A DNA stretch of 64,000 nucleotides. Source: Druceiella hillmani (taxonomy: Eukaryota; Arthropoda; Insecta; Lepidoptera; Hepialidae). The notes under the pieces are model-generated. The model was given only the letters and a program-made list of their open reading frames with translations, had not been told where the DNA came from and searched no databases. The first letter of the stretch is position 1. Every line of letters begins with the position of its first letter. Shown here one piece after another: positions 24,555 to 34,830 of this stretch. The stretch covers positions 1,051,501 through 1,115,500 of the forward strand of contig JAYKKI010000095.1 in NCBI GenBank assembly GCA_039881145.1, read 5' to 3'. A program made the translations under genes and the position numbers.

Positions 24555-27439
24555 TGTTAACATGTCAAGAAATGCTGATAAAAATAACTATAGAAATGTA
24601 AGGAAATACATAAAATTTTTTTTAGAAATTGCTATAAAAATTACCATTGCCGGTCGTTTTTTTTACATGTAGCCATTGCCTAAATTGAATAAATTAAATT
24701 AATAAATATTGACATTTGTTGTTTGTTGTGAAAGTGAATGTTTTTTTGCTCATAGATTAGTGTGGTAAATCTGTGTATGACAGAATTGTACTATTTTGTT
24801 TTATTTTGCTTTTTATATGGTTTCCATAGAAATAGCAGTAAAAATTATTGTGAAAAATAACCTGATTTTTTTTAAAAAATATGTAATTTCTAATTTGTCT
24901 GACGATTTAAAGACCAATTTTAAGGAGTTAATTTTTCAATTTATTGTATCTAATTGTCACTTATTTATTGTATGTACTTGTAAGTCATTTTATTTCTTGT
25001 AATACTTGAGCACGACACTAGAATAAATGTAAAATTACAAACCGACAAAAAAGAAGAGACATATAATCTAACGCTATAAATATGGCACAAGAGCGAAGAG
25101 TCTTTTTATAACTATCAGTAATCCATTTTATAATGTTGTTAATAGTAACCATAATTCCAAATATAGTTCAACAATTTGGGTTACTTAATTCTACTTGATA
25201 ATATAGGCTAGCAAGTTCACTTTTGAGATATTTGTACTGATATTTATAACAGTTTTCCAGTGAATTTAACCAAAGCTTTTAACTGATTCCTATATTGTAA
25301 AAAATCCATTGATCAGAATTTTTATTGACAGGTAAGTGAAACAATATAGTCGAGTTTGTAGTCACACCGTTTAATTCTACACTATGCTGTGTCCTACTCA
25401 ATAGAAAACATTTAATCAGCCATAAGTGCAAGTTAGGTTATAAATAAATCATTAAATGATCAAAATAATAGCAACCGGATATTAATAATGAAATTCTATA
25501 ACGATAAAACCTGTTAAGCATGAATAAAATATGTGCTACGAGAATTCCGTGTGTACTAAGGCACGTATAAACGTATTTTAACAAATGAGGATACATAGTA
25601 CCTATTGTTATTAAATTACTCCCACTTTTTCCGGGTAAATTGATTGAATTTTGTTTTAGTTTTTTTTTAAATCATAACTATTTACGGTTAATTTAATAAT
25701 GATACTTTCAACGGCTTAATTCTTTATTTTTTTCTTTATTTAAGTACTTAAGTGTACAGACAATTTTTACGAGATAAAACCGCTTATAAGAAACTGTTCA
25801 TAACAATCAGCAAAATATTGTATCAAACTTTTTTATTAATTTCACTATTGTGTAAAATACTTTTAAACATTGTTTTATTTTTGATATCGCTACAGACCAT
25901 TTCAAGTTCCTCCAAATTTCCTTGTAATATTAAATTAAAAGTTTAATTAAAAATTCACACTTCGAGTCTTTTCACTCAAATCAATGTTACTTATTACCTA
26001 TATGTTTCAATGAGACATTGCCACCCAATGTTCACTTAAACGTAATAAGCCAAACGATAGTGAGTTTCATATCGATAGAGAAAGCCATTTATGTGTCAAA
26101 CCCTAAAAACATAGAAACAAAATTTCTTCAATTTCAAGAAAGAAAATTTTGTAAAATTAGTACTATCAAAGTTTGTGTGAACATATAAACTACAATAATG
26201 GCATTCAGATAGTAAACAAAAATAAGTCAATAATCTTAATCAGGAAATTGCCATTAAAACAACATGAACAAAATATGTACTAAAACTAAATAATTACCTT
26301 TAATCTATACTACAATGTGAAAGCTAGCTATGTAACAAACTAAAGAAATTTAAATAATTAAATATGTGCAAACGTATTATACTCACAGTTCAGAAAATGA
26401 GTACTAAATTAATACAATAATAAGTATTTAAAAAAATTAAGTTGTTTATCTACTGTCATCTACAAGTCACTAAAAACTTTGCAATCCTTCAGAAATCTAT
26501 GAATATGAATAAATACAATCCAATTTAATTAAAGTAAAACATACACATATTTACAAATTTAAGTAGTTATTTTCGAATACTGAGAAAATCATTGATAAAA
26601 CGTTTGAGCAGGCTGAAGGATAACAAGGTAGTCAACTACTTCTAAATTGGCCATTTTAAGTAAACTATCGTAGAATACATTTTTATTTAAAAACCAGTTA
26701 AGTAAGGAGTAAATTTCATAGATCCATCAAGTATTATTACAAATGACATCAAAATTCAGTATTTCTGTACTTGTTTAACGGTTGAGTTTAAACCTTTATA
26801 GCTCAGTCAAAATAAGAATTGCCAAAATTGTTCACTTCTCCTCAAAGTCTACCTTGAAATTATGGTTAATGAAATAGAATATAAATTAGTTAAATACCCT
26901 ATTGAATATTCAGCAATAATATTTAAGGTAAATATTACAATATTTGCCATAACGTATATCTTTTGCTAGTACAACTTGACCGGTATCTTTTCTAAAATTT
27001 GGACTTTTACAGTTTCGTTAACGGGGTAATAGAAAGAGAAGAGAAGTGGAGAAATGTCCATCTAAATATTTTACATCAGTATTTCAAGGCTTTATCACTG
27101 AGTAAAATTTCATGTCCCAAAGTAAAACGGTGCATTAGAAAATTATTGTGACCGACAGATAGATGGATTAATGTCACTGACCTTATAATGGTTCGGTTTT
27201 TTTATTTGAATATCTCTTAAAACTAATAGTCTAACACTATTTTTTTTAAACTACTTTTTCAAAATGTTTACAACATAACGAGAAATATTGATAAAAATCT
27301 TAAACCAATTTTTTGTTATTTAATTTATATGTGGCTATGATATGATGTGTTTATGATACTCCCACACGAAGCGTGCCTGTTTGTTTCTCCGGGCAAAAAT
27401 ACATCACACCATATATTATATTCGTACTTCAATAAACTG
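24555..27439. other. About 2.9 kb of AT-rich DNA, no gene recognised
   Basis: Short open frames at 24,796-25,002 and 25,752-25,946 are rich in F, I, L and K, as expected of random AT-rich translation. No other features were recognised. Confidence 0.5.
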
Positions 27440-27516
27440 AAATTACAAGATATTGTTTCCGCGGAATTAGCGCTATCCCTCCTTGTCCAAACGATTTTTT
27501 ATAATTTTAACGTTTA

Positions 27517-28814
27517 TACAGGTTGTCCAGTGACAGATTTCAAAGTTTGAACAAACATAGTTTCTGAACGCAACACATCAGAGAGGCGCGGGGGGCGTCG
27601 TTAGAAGCGCAAGCGGTGGGGATAGTAGCCATGGAACAGTGAAGTGGAGAGCACCGCGCTTTTACCGTCGAGGCGTACATTTCGAGTGGATTTTTGCTGT
27701 CTGTAGCACGCCGTCGATTTAATAATCCTTACAGTATTCCTCGATTACGTGATGGACCATCGATCAACCTCATTCAGTCATGGGTAGCAAGGTTCAGAGC
27801 TACAGGATCAACATTAAATAGGCCCAGGCCAGGACATACACCATTGGTAGCCACGGATGAAAATGTCGAGCGTGTTATGGTTTCTGTAGTTGAAAATCCC
27901 CGTTTATCACTGCGTACACGTTCATCGATATTGGGAATTCCGAAATCAACTTTACAGGTGCAAAAAAAAGCTCAAGTTCCATCCATATAAAATTCAAATT
28001 GTTCAAGATTTACAAGATTCTGACTTTGAATTAAGAAAAACTTACGCGAAGATGATGTTGTTGAGATTTCGTACTGCTACCCGGCTGGGCAACATATTCT
28101 TTAGTGACGAAGCTCACTTTCATATTGGAGGATATGTGAATAAGCAGAACTTTCGTTACTGGGATGTTCACAACCTAAGACAAATGCATCAAGAGCCTTT
28201 ACATAAGCCTAAAGTAACAATCTGGTGTGACATGTCTGCATCTGCAATCATAGGGCCTTATTTCTTTGAAAATCAAAGTGGCCAAACTGTAACTGTGTAT
28301 TCGGAGAGATATGCCCAGATGTTAAATGACTTTTTCAGAGTAGAACTACAGAATAGGCCATCCTTCAACCAAAACACATTGTTCCAGCAGGACGGGGCCA
28401 CAGCTCACACTGCTAATGTGTCCATGAATGCAGTGCGGCAGTTATTTCCAAAAAAAAACATATCCCGAAATGGTACCGTCACCCGATTTAAGCCCATGTA
28501 ACTTTTTCTTATGGGAATACTTAAAATTCATTGTTTACAAAACAAATCCGAGCACTGTGACACAACTTAAAGAAAATATTCGAGCCGAAGTCAGTAGGAT
28601 ACCCCAGTAGCTCTGCAAACGCGTTTTTGAAAACATGCGTGCTAGACTCGAAGAGTGTGTCAGACTCGATGGCCGCCATTTGGAAAACTTGGTTTTTAAA
28701 AAATGAAATCCGCATTTGTTATCATAAAGTTAAAATAAACCTACTTTGTATTAGAGATGTAGTTTTTTTTTTACAATTTTTCAAACATTGAAATCTGCCA
28801 CTGGACAACCTGTA
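27517..28814 (+). mobile_element. Tc1/mariner transposon, full length, inactive
   Basis: The element is bounded by TA dinucleotides (27,515-27,516 and 28,815-28,816), the Tc1/mariner target duplication. Terminal inverted repeats read TACAGGTTGTCCAGTG-CAGA then TTTCAA-GTTTGAA, about 35 bp with few mismatches. Length is 1,298 bp, normal for the group. It carries the broken transposase described separately. The right arm of the large inverted duplication lacks it, and the flanks join directly there (near 63,810-63,850), so it inserted after the duplication. Confidence 0.96.
27631..28706 (+). pseudogene. Mariner-family transposase, broken
   Basis: The likely start is the ATG at 27,631, which gives MEQ and then an in-frame TGA (27,640). 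The N-terminal helix-turn-helix region follows (RRRFNNPYSIPRLRDGPS; WVARFRATGSTLNRPRPGH). The frame shifts near 27,960, shifts again in an A-run near 28,451, and meets a TAG at 28,608 before ending at 28,706. The first catalytic aspartate is in IFFSDEAHF (codon 28,106) and the second in FQQDGATAHT (codon 28,391). The third acidic residue is lost, with Asn in SPCNFFLW (codon 28,499). Transposase would cut and paste the element at TA sites; this copy cannot. The FNQNTLFQQDGATAH and SPDLSP blocks are typical of insect mariner-like elements. Confidence 0.95.
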
Positions 28815-29155
28815 TAATCAAATAATTCTTCCTTTAATTACTTTAAAATTCTTGATATAACTCGATACCGATTTGCCATGAAATATTTGTTGTGTTGTTT
28901 TGTGGTGTGTATTTGCTTTCATTATTTTTTTAAACTCACCATTTTAACTAAGAGTACATTTTAAACGTATTAAGTCGCTTTAGATTAATATTATTTTATT
29001 TGTAACCATGATATAGTCCAAACCATGTGGTTATCTAAGACTTAGTTGTTCTCTTGATTGTCCAATTTCCACTGTGCCCAGGTCTAACTTTCCTTTTGAA
29101 AATACAGTATTATTTACTTTGCATATTTCATCGGAATGATAAAATTAGACAAAGT

Positions 29156-29199
29156 AAAATTAGATAATATTTACTAAATAGTAAATATTATCTAATTTT
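29156..29199. repeat. Perfect 21-bp hairpin with 2-nt loop, left arm only
   Basis: AAAATTAGATAATATTTACTA at 29,156-29,176 is followed by AA and then its exact reverse complement at 29,179-29,199. The corresponding right-arm sequence (around 63,490-63,540) has no such hairpin, so it arose or was lost after the duplication. Confidence 0.9.
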
Positions 29200-30269
29200 T
29201 ATTTGCTTTCATTTACTTTCATGTCGTCATAAAACATTTATTCTGTTATGTAATTCAAGACTTATATGCAGATCATAAATATTTAGATAATTATTTTGAT
29301 AAAGAACTGTCAATAATCTTTACATGTTGCCAAAGATAAGAGCTATCAAACTTAACACTGACATTTGAAGCTCATTGTTGATTTATATTTTTAGTATTTT
29401 AAAAAAAAAGTTATATTGATTTGACATCATTACTTAAACTCTAAAGCATGTTATTTCCTCCTAAAAATATGAAATTGTTCTTGTATCCCGATATGATAAC
29501 TTAAGAGTAACTCTGCCAGATACTATACATTTAACCTGGGATCTGTTTTTGGTTTTTAATCTCTTTAAATTTAGTATAGGAGTTTACTCTAGATGAGAAT
29601 TATCGGAGAGATAATAACTTGTTTCTTTTAAACTCTAGAACTAATGCTTGATTGTGTCATGCAAGAGTAAACTTTCTTCTATTTTTCTCATGTATTAAAT
29701 GTTGTACATTTTTGTCCTAAAAAGAATTAATGAGATAAAAACACTCTAAGCCGTCGTATTGAAAATTACATATTTTGCCGAATATATTCACCGAAACAAA
29801 GTTGCAGTGATATTCATTCAGTGATATTCAAGTTTTCATTAAGTGATATTACAGCGATATACAAGTTTGTGTAACAATCCAATGGAAATATGTGATATAT
29901 TTATTAGATACCGACTTAATATAATGCAAAAAATATTTAGTTCATAGAATTTATTTTTAACCTTCCACAGCACTAAGTTTTCAACACGTAGTTTTATCGT
30001 TTACTAAAAAAAATTACTCCTACAACAATAAGTGCGCCTAATGAACATTTTTATGCGCAGAAGTCTATGAATAAATTAATAAAGGAATAAATTTTATTGT
30101 CATCCTCATGGCGACGCAGTGTCATAAAACGAGATTTGATCACGAAAAACCTGCGTCCTGAAATGTGGTTTATTTAATTTTGAATATTGGATACACGCCT
30201 TTAGAAACTGGATTAAGGAACCATAGTTTGTCGACATGAACCATTCCCTTTTTCATTAAAAACTTCTCT

Positions 30270-30723
30270 TTTCACTTTTTGCTACCGTGTCCGTTTGGAA
30301 TGACAAAACAAAGCGAAAATTGACAAATAACATGACCGAACAAGAGCTCACGGGCGGAGACAAAAAGAGCAGAAAACGGCGTGCAACTTAAGGAAAAAAG
30401 TTGCGAATAACTTATCGCACAAAAATTATGAAATTCAATACAGACCCCCGGCGGCGGAGAGCGACAAAAAATGCGTAAAACCAGAACGAATAAAGAGAAG
30501 GAACTCGTGCATTTTAGGCGCATTAATCTTTTTAAACGTCAACGGAATAAGGTAAACGAAATGCGAAGTCACAAATCTGAGAATGTAAATTGTGCGCCTC
30601 ATACTTAATTAAACAGTCACCAGAAATATACTGACGTTTCGAGAGTGGTAAATCAACTCGACTATGTGTAGCTAAGTGGTCTTGTTTACGCGAAAAGAAA
30701 ATATAAATAAGGTCATTTTGCAT
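30270..30723 (-). other. Well-conserved island between arms, left copy
   Basis: This block is much better conserved with 62,070-62,524 than the neighbouring sequence. Minus-strand frames of 83 codons (30,272-30,523) and 63 codons (30,532-30,723) have equal-length partners in the right arm. In the 63-codon frame only 8 codons differ, and 5 of them change the amino acid, so the pattern does not look like protein-level selection. The core at 30,509-30,612 is identical in both arms. A conserved non-coding element is my best reading; a small exon or gene conversion remains possible. Confidence 0.6.
30509..30612 (-). promoter_or_regulatory. 104-bp block identical in both arms (candidate conserved element)
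   Basis: I compared this base by base with the reverse complement of 62,181-62,284 and found no differences over 104 bp, while flanking arm sequence differs at roughly 15-20% of sites. It includes CTTAATTAAG-like and GATTAATGCGCC segments with homeodomain-type TAAT cores. Regulatory function is inference; only the identity is seen. Confidence 0.45.
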
Positions 30724-30989
30724 GCTCCAAATACATTTTAAAGCCGTACCGTAGCGGTTTACATCCGGGTTCCGCGTTATTTATAGGCCTTCTTTTAAAA
30801 AGACCTTTCGCAATTACGTACATATGTACGTACATCGGTGTGTACATGGTTACTAATATATATGCATACGTTTGTTTACCTTTAGTTCCTTACCTGTAAA
30901 GAGCTCCCCGTCTAGCCCAAGTCACCATCAATAATTTTGTATATTTTTCTTGTAAAATATACAAGCGAATATATACCGTTTTGTAGGGG

Positions 30990-31023
<34 letters not shown>

Positions 31024-31028
31024 TATCC

Positions 31029-31073
<45 letters not shown>
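30990..31073. repeat. (TA)n microsatellite at the same arm position as 61,671-61,753
   Basis: Two TA runs are separated by CATATATATCCG. The partner tract in the right arm is TA-CA-TA. The arms stop matching immediately beyond it, so the tract marks a rearrangement boundary. Open frames at 30,890-31,134 are translations of the tract. Confidence 0.9.
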
Positions 31074-31075
<2 letters not shown>

Positions 31076-32591
31076 ATGGCCAAAAATAGTGTCATGTGGA
31101 ACCATCGAAGTAGAGAATGCCAGGAATTATCCAAAACACCCTCGTCATAGTTTCTGCGGCTTTTTATGGTTTCTGAGTTTGATTTTATTAGCCAAATTCA
31201 TAGACTGAAGACAAAATAATTATATGTGACATGAATAATTGCGACAGCACTTTATTTTTTTATCAATTGTTGACTAACTGGGCCTATTGGGAAAAAATAT
31301 TATATTTTGTCCACGTACGTCTAAATATGGCGTCATAAAAATAATATCAATACGAAATATTCTAAACACTCAATTTTAAACTTTTTTTCCATAAATTACT
31401 TCAAAACCTTCTTGTTATTTGCTTTTGGACTCAAAAAATTTGCATTGTTACAGACTAACTCCAAAAAAAAAAGTGTGGTTAATATAAATTATAAGTTTTG
31501 TGTGTAACAAAAGAAATTATTAAAAGTAAATAACAATTGTTTTAAAAGTATTTAACTAAAATAATTAAATTTTAGAAATTTTGCATGTCTTGTTTAACAT
31601 AAATGGGGCATCGCCGAATGAAATTCTATATATTAAACATCTTAAACTATTGCTTTGTTTTTAATTGTTTCTTCAGGTTTTATTCATATTTATTTTCAAT
31701 TCTTTCATCCTGCAAAAATCAAGTTTTTATCACAATTATTTATATCACATAGAATTATGTTGTCTCCAATCTCTGAGTCTGGCTATGAATTCTAATAATG
31801 TGTGACTCACAAACTATCAAAAATTGCTGAATATACATAGGGTTTAAGGGATAAGTCTTGAAATTCTCTAGCTCTGTAATTTCGCTTGGTACTATATTTC
31901 ATACATATCATATTACATCAATTTATTCTGTAGAAAAATAGAAAACAATCGCTTTGACTAAAATTAAATGGAATTTTTTAAACCACAAGAAGAAATGTAT
32001 TTTGGACTACTTGTCAATTTGAAGATGAATTTTTTATGGAAGTCAAAATGATACTGCATTTTTTTTCGAGCCATTTTTTTTACATCATTTTAATCCAGAA
32101 AGACTTGTCTATAAATTTCTTCTTTATTAGACATTTGTAAAACCTTTGCTAACATATCGATTAGGAGACTAGACATTAACAAAAGTTAGAAAAAAATTAA
32201 TGTTTAATTTTTAAAGTGAATCTTGACACATCAAGCAGTCTCGATGAATCAGGAAAAATAATGGCATATAAGTTTGAATTTTTATGGTTATAAATGATAC
32301 AAATATAATTAATAAAAAATTAACGGAATGAGCTGGGCTTCTTATTGAATTAGAATGAAGAAAAACAATCCTGCAGGGGAAGTACTTTTCCAAGACCTAA
32401 TAGAAATAGAAAAAGAGATAGGTCAAGTCTGAAACAGATTGACTTTTTTGGAAAGTGGAATTATATGTTAACGTCGTAGGAGAAATTCATTCCTGTGAAC
32501 AAGTTAAAGGAAAGTCGTGGGTAACCCTGGGGTCTCATGTCAAATGACAATGTAATTTATAAATGTTGTATTGCGTAGCATTTTTTATTTA

Positions 32592-33128
32592 TTAATAAGA
32601 AAAATGAGCGTAAAAGAAAATGAGCAGTAATAAGTTTGAATTTCGGGAAAAAGTGTGCTCATTTAATTCCGTATATTTACAAAATACGCATGTGGATTCA
32701 TTACATAACTGTATAATAGCAGCTTTGAATTCCGCATGTTTATTTACTGCGTATGCGAATGCATTATTGAATAACATATAAGAAGCATTGAATTCCACAT
32801 ATTTATTTACTGCGTGTTCGGATGTATTAACAAACATTATATAACAAGCATTGAATTTCGCATGTTTATTTATTGCACACGCGCATGCATTACAGGACAC
32901 TGTAAAAAAAGCATTTAATTCCCCATTATTTACTGTGTTTACGGACGCATTATGGAATTGTATATAACAAATCTTTGATTCAGCATGTATATTTAATGCA
33001 TATACGGAGGCATTACGGAATGGTATATAAGAAGCATTGAATTTCGTATGTTGGTTTGCAATGATGGACAGATTATGTAATAATGCATAAGTAGGAAGGA
33101 ATTTAACAAGTTTATTTGTTATATACAT
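32592..33128 (-). CDS. Hypothetical 178-codon ORF made of 21-residue repeats
   Basis: I do not recognise this protein. The reading frame consists of about eight copies of a 21-residue motif of the type NKHAEFNASYI-FRNAS-YAV, encoded by the 63-bp minisatellite. Unit lengths along it are 63, 63, 63, 63, 60, 63 and 60 bp, so every indel keeps the frame. It ends in a hydrophobic stretch (LLLLIFFYAHFSY). No promoter, splice sites or homologues can be shown, and the repeat is also partly open on the other strand. It may simply be a satellite that happens to lack stops in this frame. Confidence 0.2.
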   Translation of the reverse strand: MYITNKLVKFLPTYALLHNLSIIANQHTKFNASYIPFRNASVYALNIHAESKICYIQFHNASVNTVNNGELNAFFTVSCNACACAINKHAKFNACYIMFVNTSEHAVNKYVEFNASYMLFNNAFAYAVNKHAEFKAAIIQLCNESTCVFCKYTELNEHTFSRNSNLLLLIFFYAHFSY

Positions 33129-33540
33129 TGTGGAACGTTATATGAGACACAATTAATTCTGCATATGTTTACTTCTTTTATTAATACATTATGCAACAGT
33201 ACACAAAAAGCATTGAATTTACCATGCTTGTTTACTCCGTATACAAATACTATGAATGATTTTTTGTATGAAATTGTATATGGGAAGTATTGAATTCCAT
33301 GTGTTTATTTATTGCATGTATTCATGTATTATAAAGCAGTATATCAGAAGCCTTGAATTTCGCATGTTTATTTACAGCGTATACGAATGCATTATTAGAC
33401 AATATACAAAAATCATTGAATTACGCACGTTTTTCACTACGGTTACGGATGCTTTATGGATCAATACACAAGAATCATTTAATTCAGCATGTTTATTTAC
33501 TACATATACGAAAAGAATCAAGAGAGTTGATTTTTTTAAT
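32650..33540. repeat. 63-bp minisatellite array, about 14 units
   Basis: Units resemble GCATTGAATTTCGCATG followed by TTTATTTACTGCGTATACG, AATGCATTATGGAA and then TATATAA-AA. The CATGTTTATT landmark recurs at 32,735, 32,798, 32,861, 32,924, 32,984, 33,047, 33,107, about 33,163, 33,223, 33,298, 33,363, 33,426 and 33,488. Units are about 70-85% alike. The right half (33,256-33,624) is also open on the plus strand. Confidence 0.93.
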
Positions 33541-34256
33541 CACGACACGCCAAAAAAATCAAGAAATTATGAGGACTTCTTGGTCAATAAAGGAATAGAA
33601 TCAGGGTGTTTGTTGTGTTTATGAGGACTTGTTAATTCTAATGGGGATAAGTACTTCCGAGGAATTTAAAACAATATATAGCAAAGCGTTAAAATAAATT
33701 TTAGTCATATAAAGCTAAAATCGTGTTTGGGTTTTTCATTTGTTTTTTTTTCCATTTTTTCCCTTGAGTTTTTTAAATTGAATTAAAATTTTTCTCACAT
33801 ATTTTTACAATTCCAAGTTCAATTTGAGGAATGCTGAGTTATAAATTGACCTGAAATATATGCCACACTCCTATAATTTTTCAATAGTCGATTCGATTGA
33901 AATCTAAAGAAATGTGAAATAATAGATCTGAAATGATAGACAGATAAATATTAAAATTGTAATCAATGATGTAGTAAAATTAATTGTATAAATGTAATCA
34001 ACACTTTCAAGGGATACACACACTTACGACTGCATTTTGTTCAAGTTAGTAAAATTGAATATATAAATCTTGAATGGCCCCGTATTTTGTATGGAACGTG
34101 AATAAATAGTTTCTTTGTCCTCACTGTCTACTTATATAGGAATAGGTCAACCCAAATTTATTTTTAAATTTTTAGTAACTTACATTTATTTGCTATAAGT
34201 ATACTTTTCGTTTTTTTTTTACTCGAGTGTAGTAAGATTTTTTATATTATATAGTA

Positions 34257-34280
34257 GTATATATATATATATATATATAG
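34257..34280. repeat. Short (TA)n tract
   Basis: A (TA)n tract of about 24 bp is flanked on both sides by TAGTAGTAT, giving a small duplicated border. Confidence 0.85.
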
Positions 34281-34519
34281 TAGTATTAAATCAAAATAAA
34301 CTCAATGACTTTGTGTTTTTATTTCCGACCTCTCTTCTCTTTTTTCCGAAAATTTTTTTTTCTTACCTAAATCTTGGAAAGGTTTTTATGAATATCAATC
34401 GCTGCTTCCAAATTACGAAGGAATCTTATATTAAAAGATCTAAAACACATTGTTTTATTACTAAAATAAAGCCTTACTATTCGCAAACTTGGTATTCGCA
34501 GTTTTTATAGCAAAATAAT

Positions 34520-34830
34520 ATAGAAATGAATATTCACGTAAGATGCACCTCACATCGAGAAGGCAGCCCCCACACATCTTGTTGCTAATTGATTTAAACG
34601 AGGTTAATTGAATCAGGAAAATAAAACGACAAGGGCGCTTTGCGGCTAGCAATTAAGTAATTTGACATGTTGATTTACGTCGGTAAGAGTCTTTGGCCGC
34701 GAAACCGGCATTTAATCGGAGTAAAAAACAATGTCGGTTGCTTTATTTTACTCCTTTCGTATTGTCTCTGGTCTTTCATTAAAATCAGGTGTCAATATCA
34801 ACATAAATGGGGACCTTAGCCGGGAGTGGC
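34520..34830. other. GC-richer non-repeat patch
   Basis: This 310-bp stretch has mixed composition (CGACAAGGGCGCTTTGCGGC, GGCCGCGAAACCGGC) in an AT-rich setting. It also has a small inverted repeat, CGGAGTAAAA facing TTTTACTCC. It could be a regulatory element or an exon. I see no long frame or known motif. Confidence 0.25.

Noticed and set aside
32650..33540. CRISPR-like array
   Set aside because: Units are degenerate and contiguous with no unique spacers. This is a minisatellite in eukaryotic DNA.
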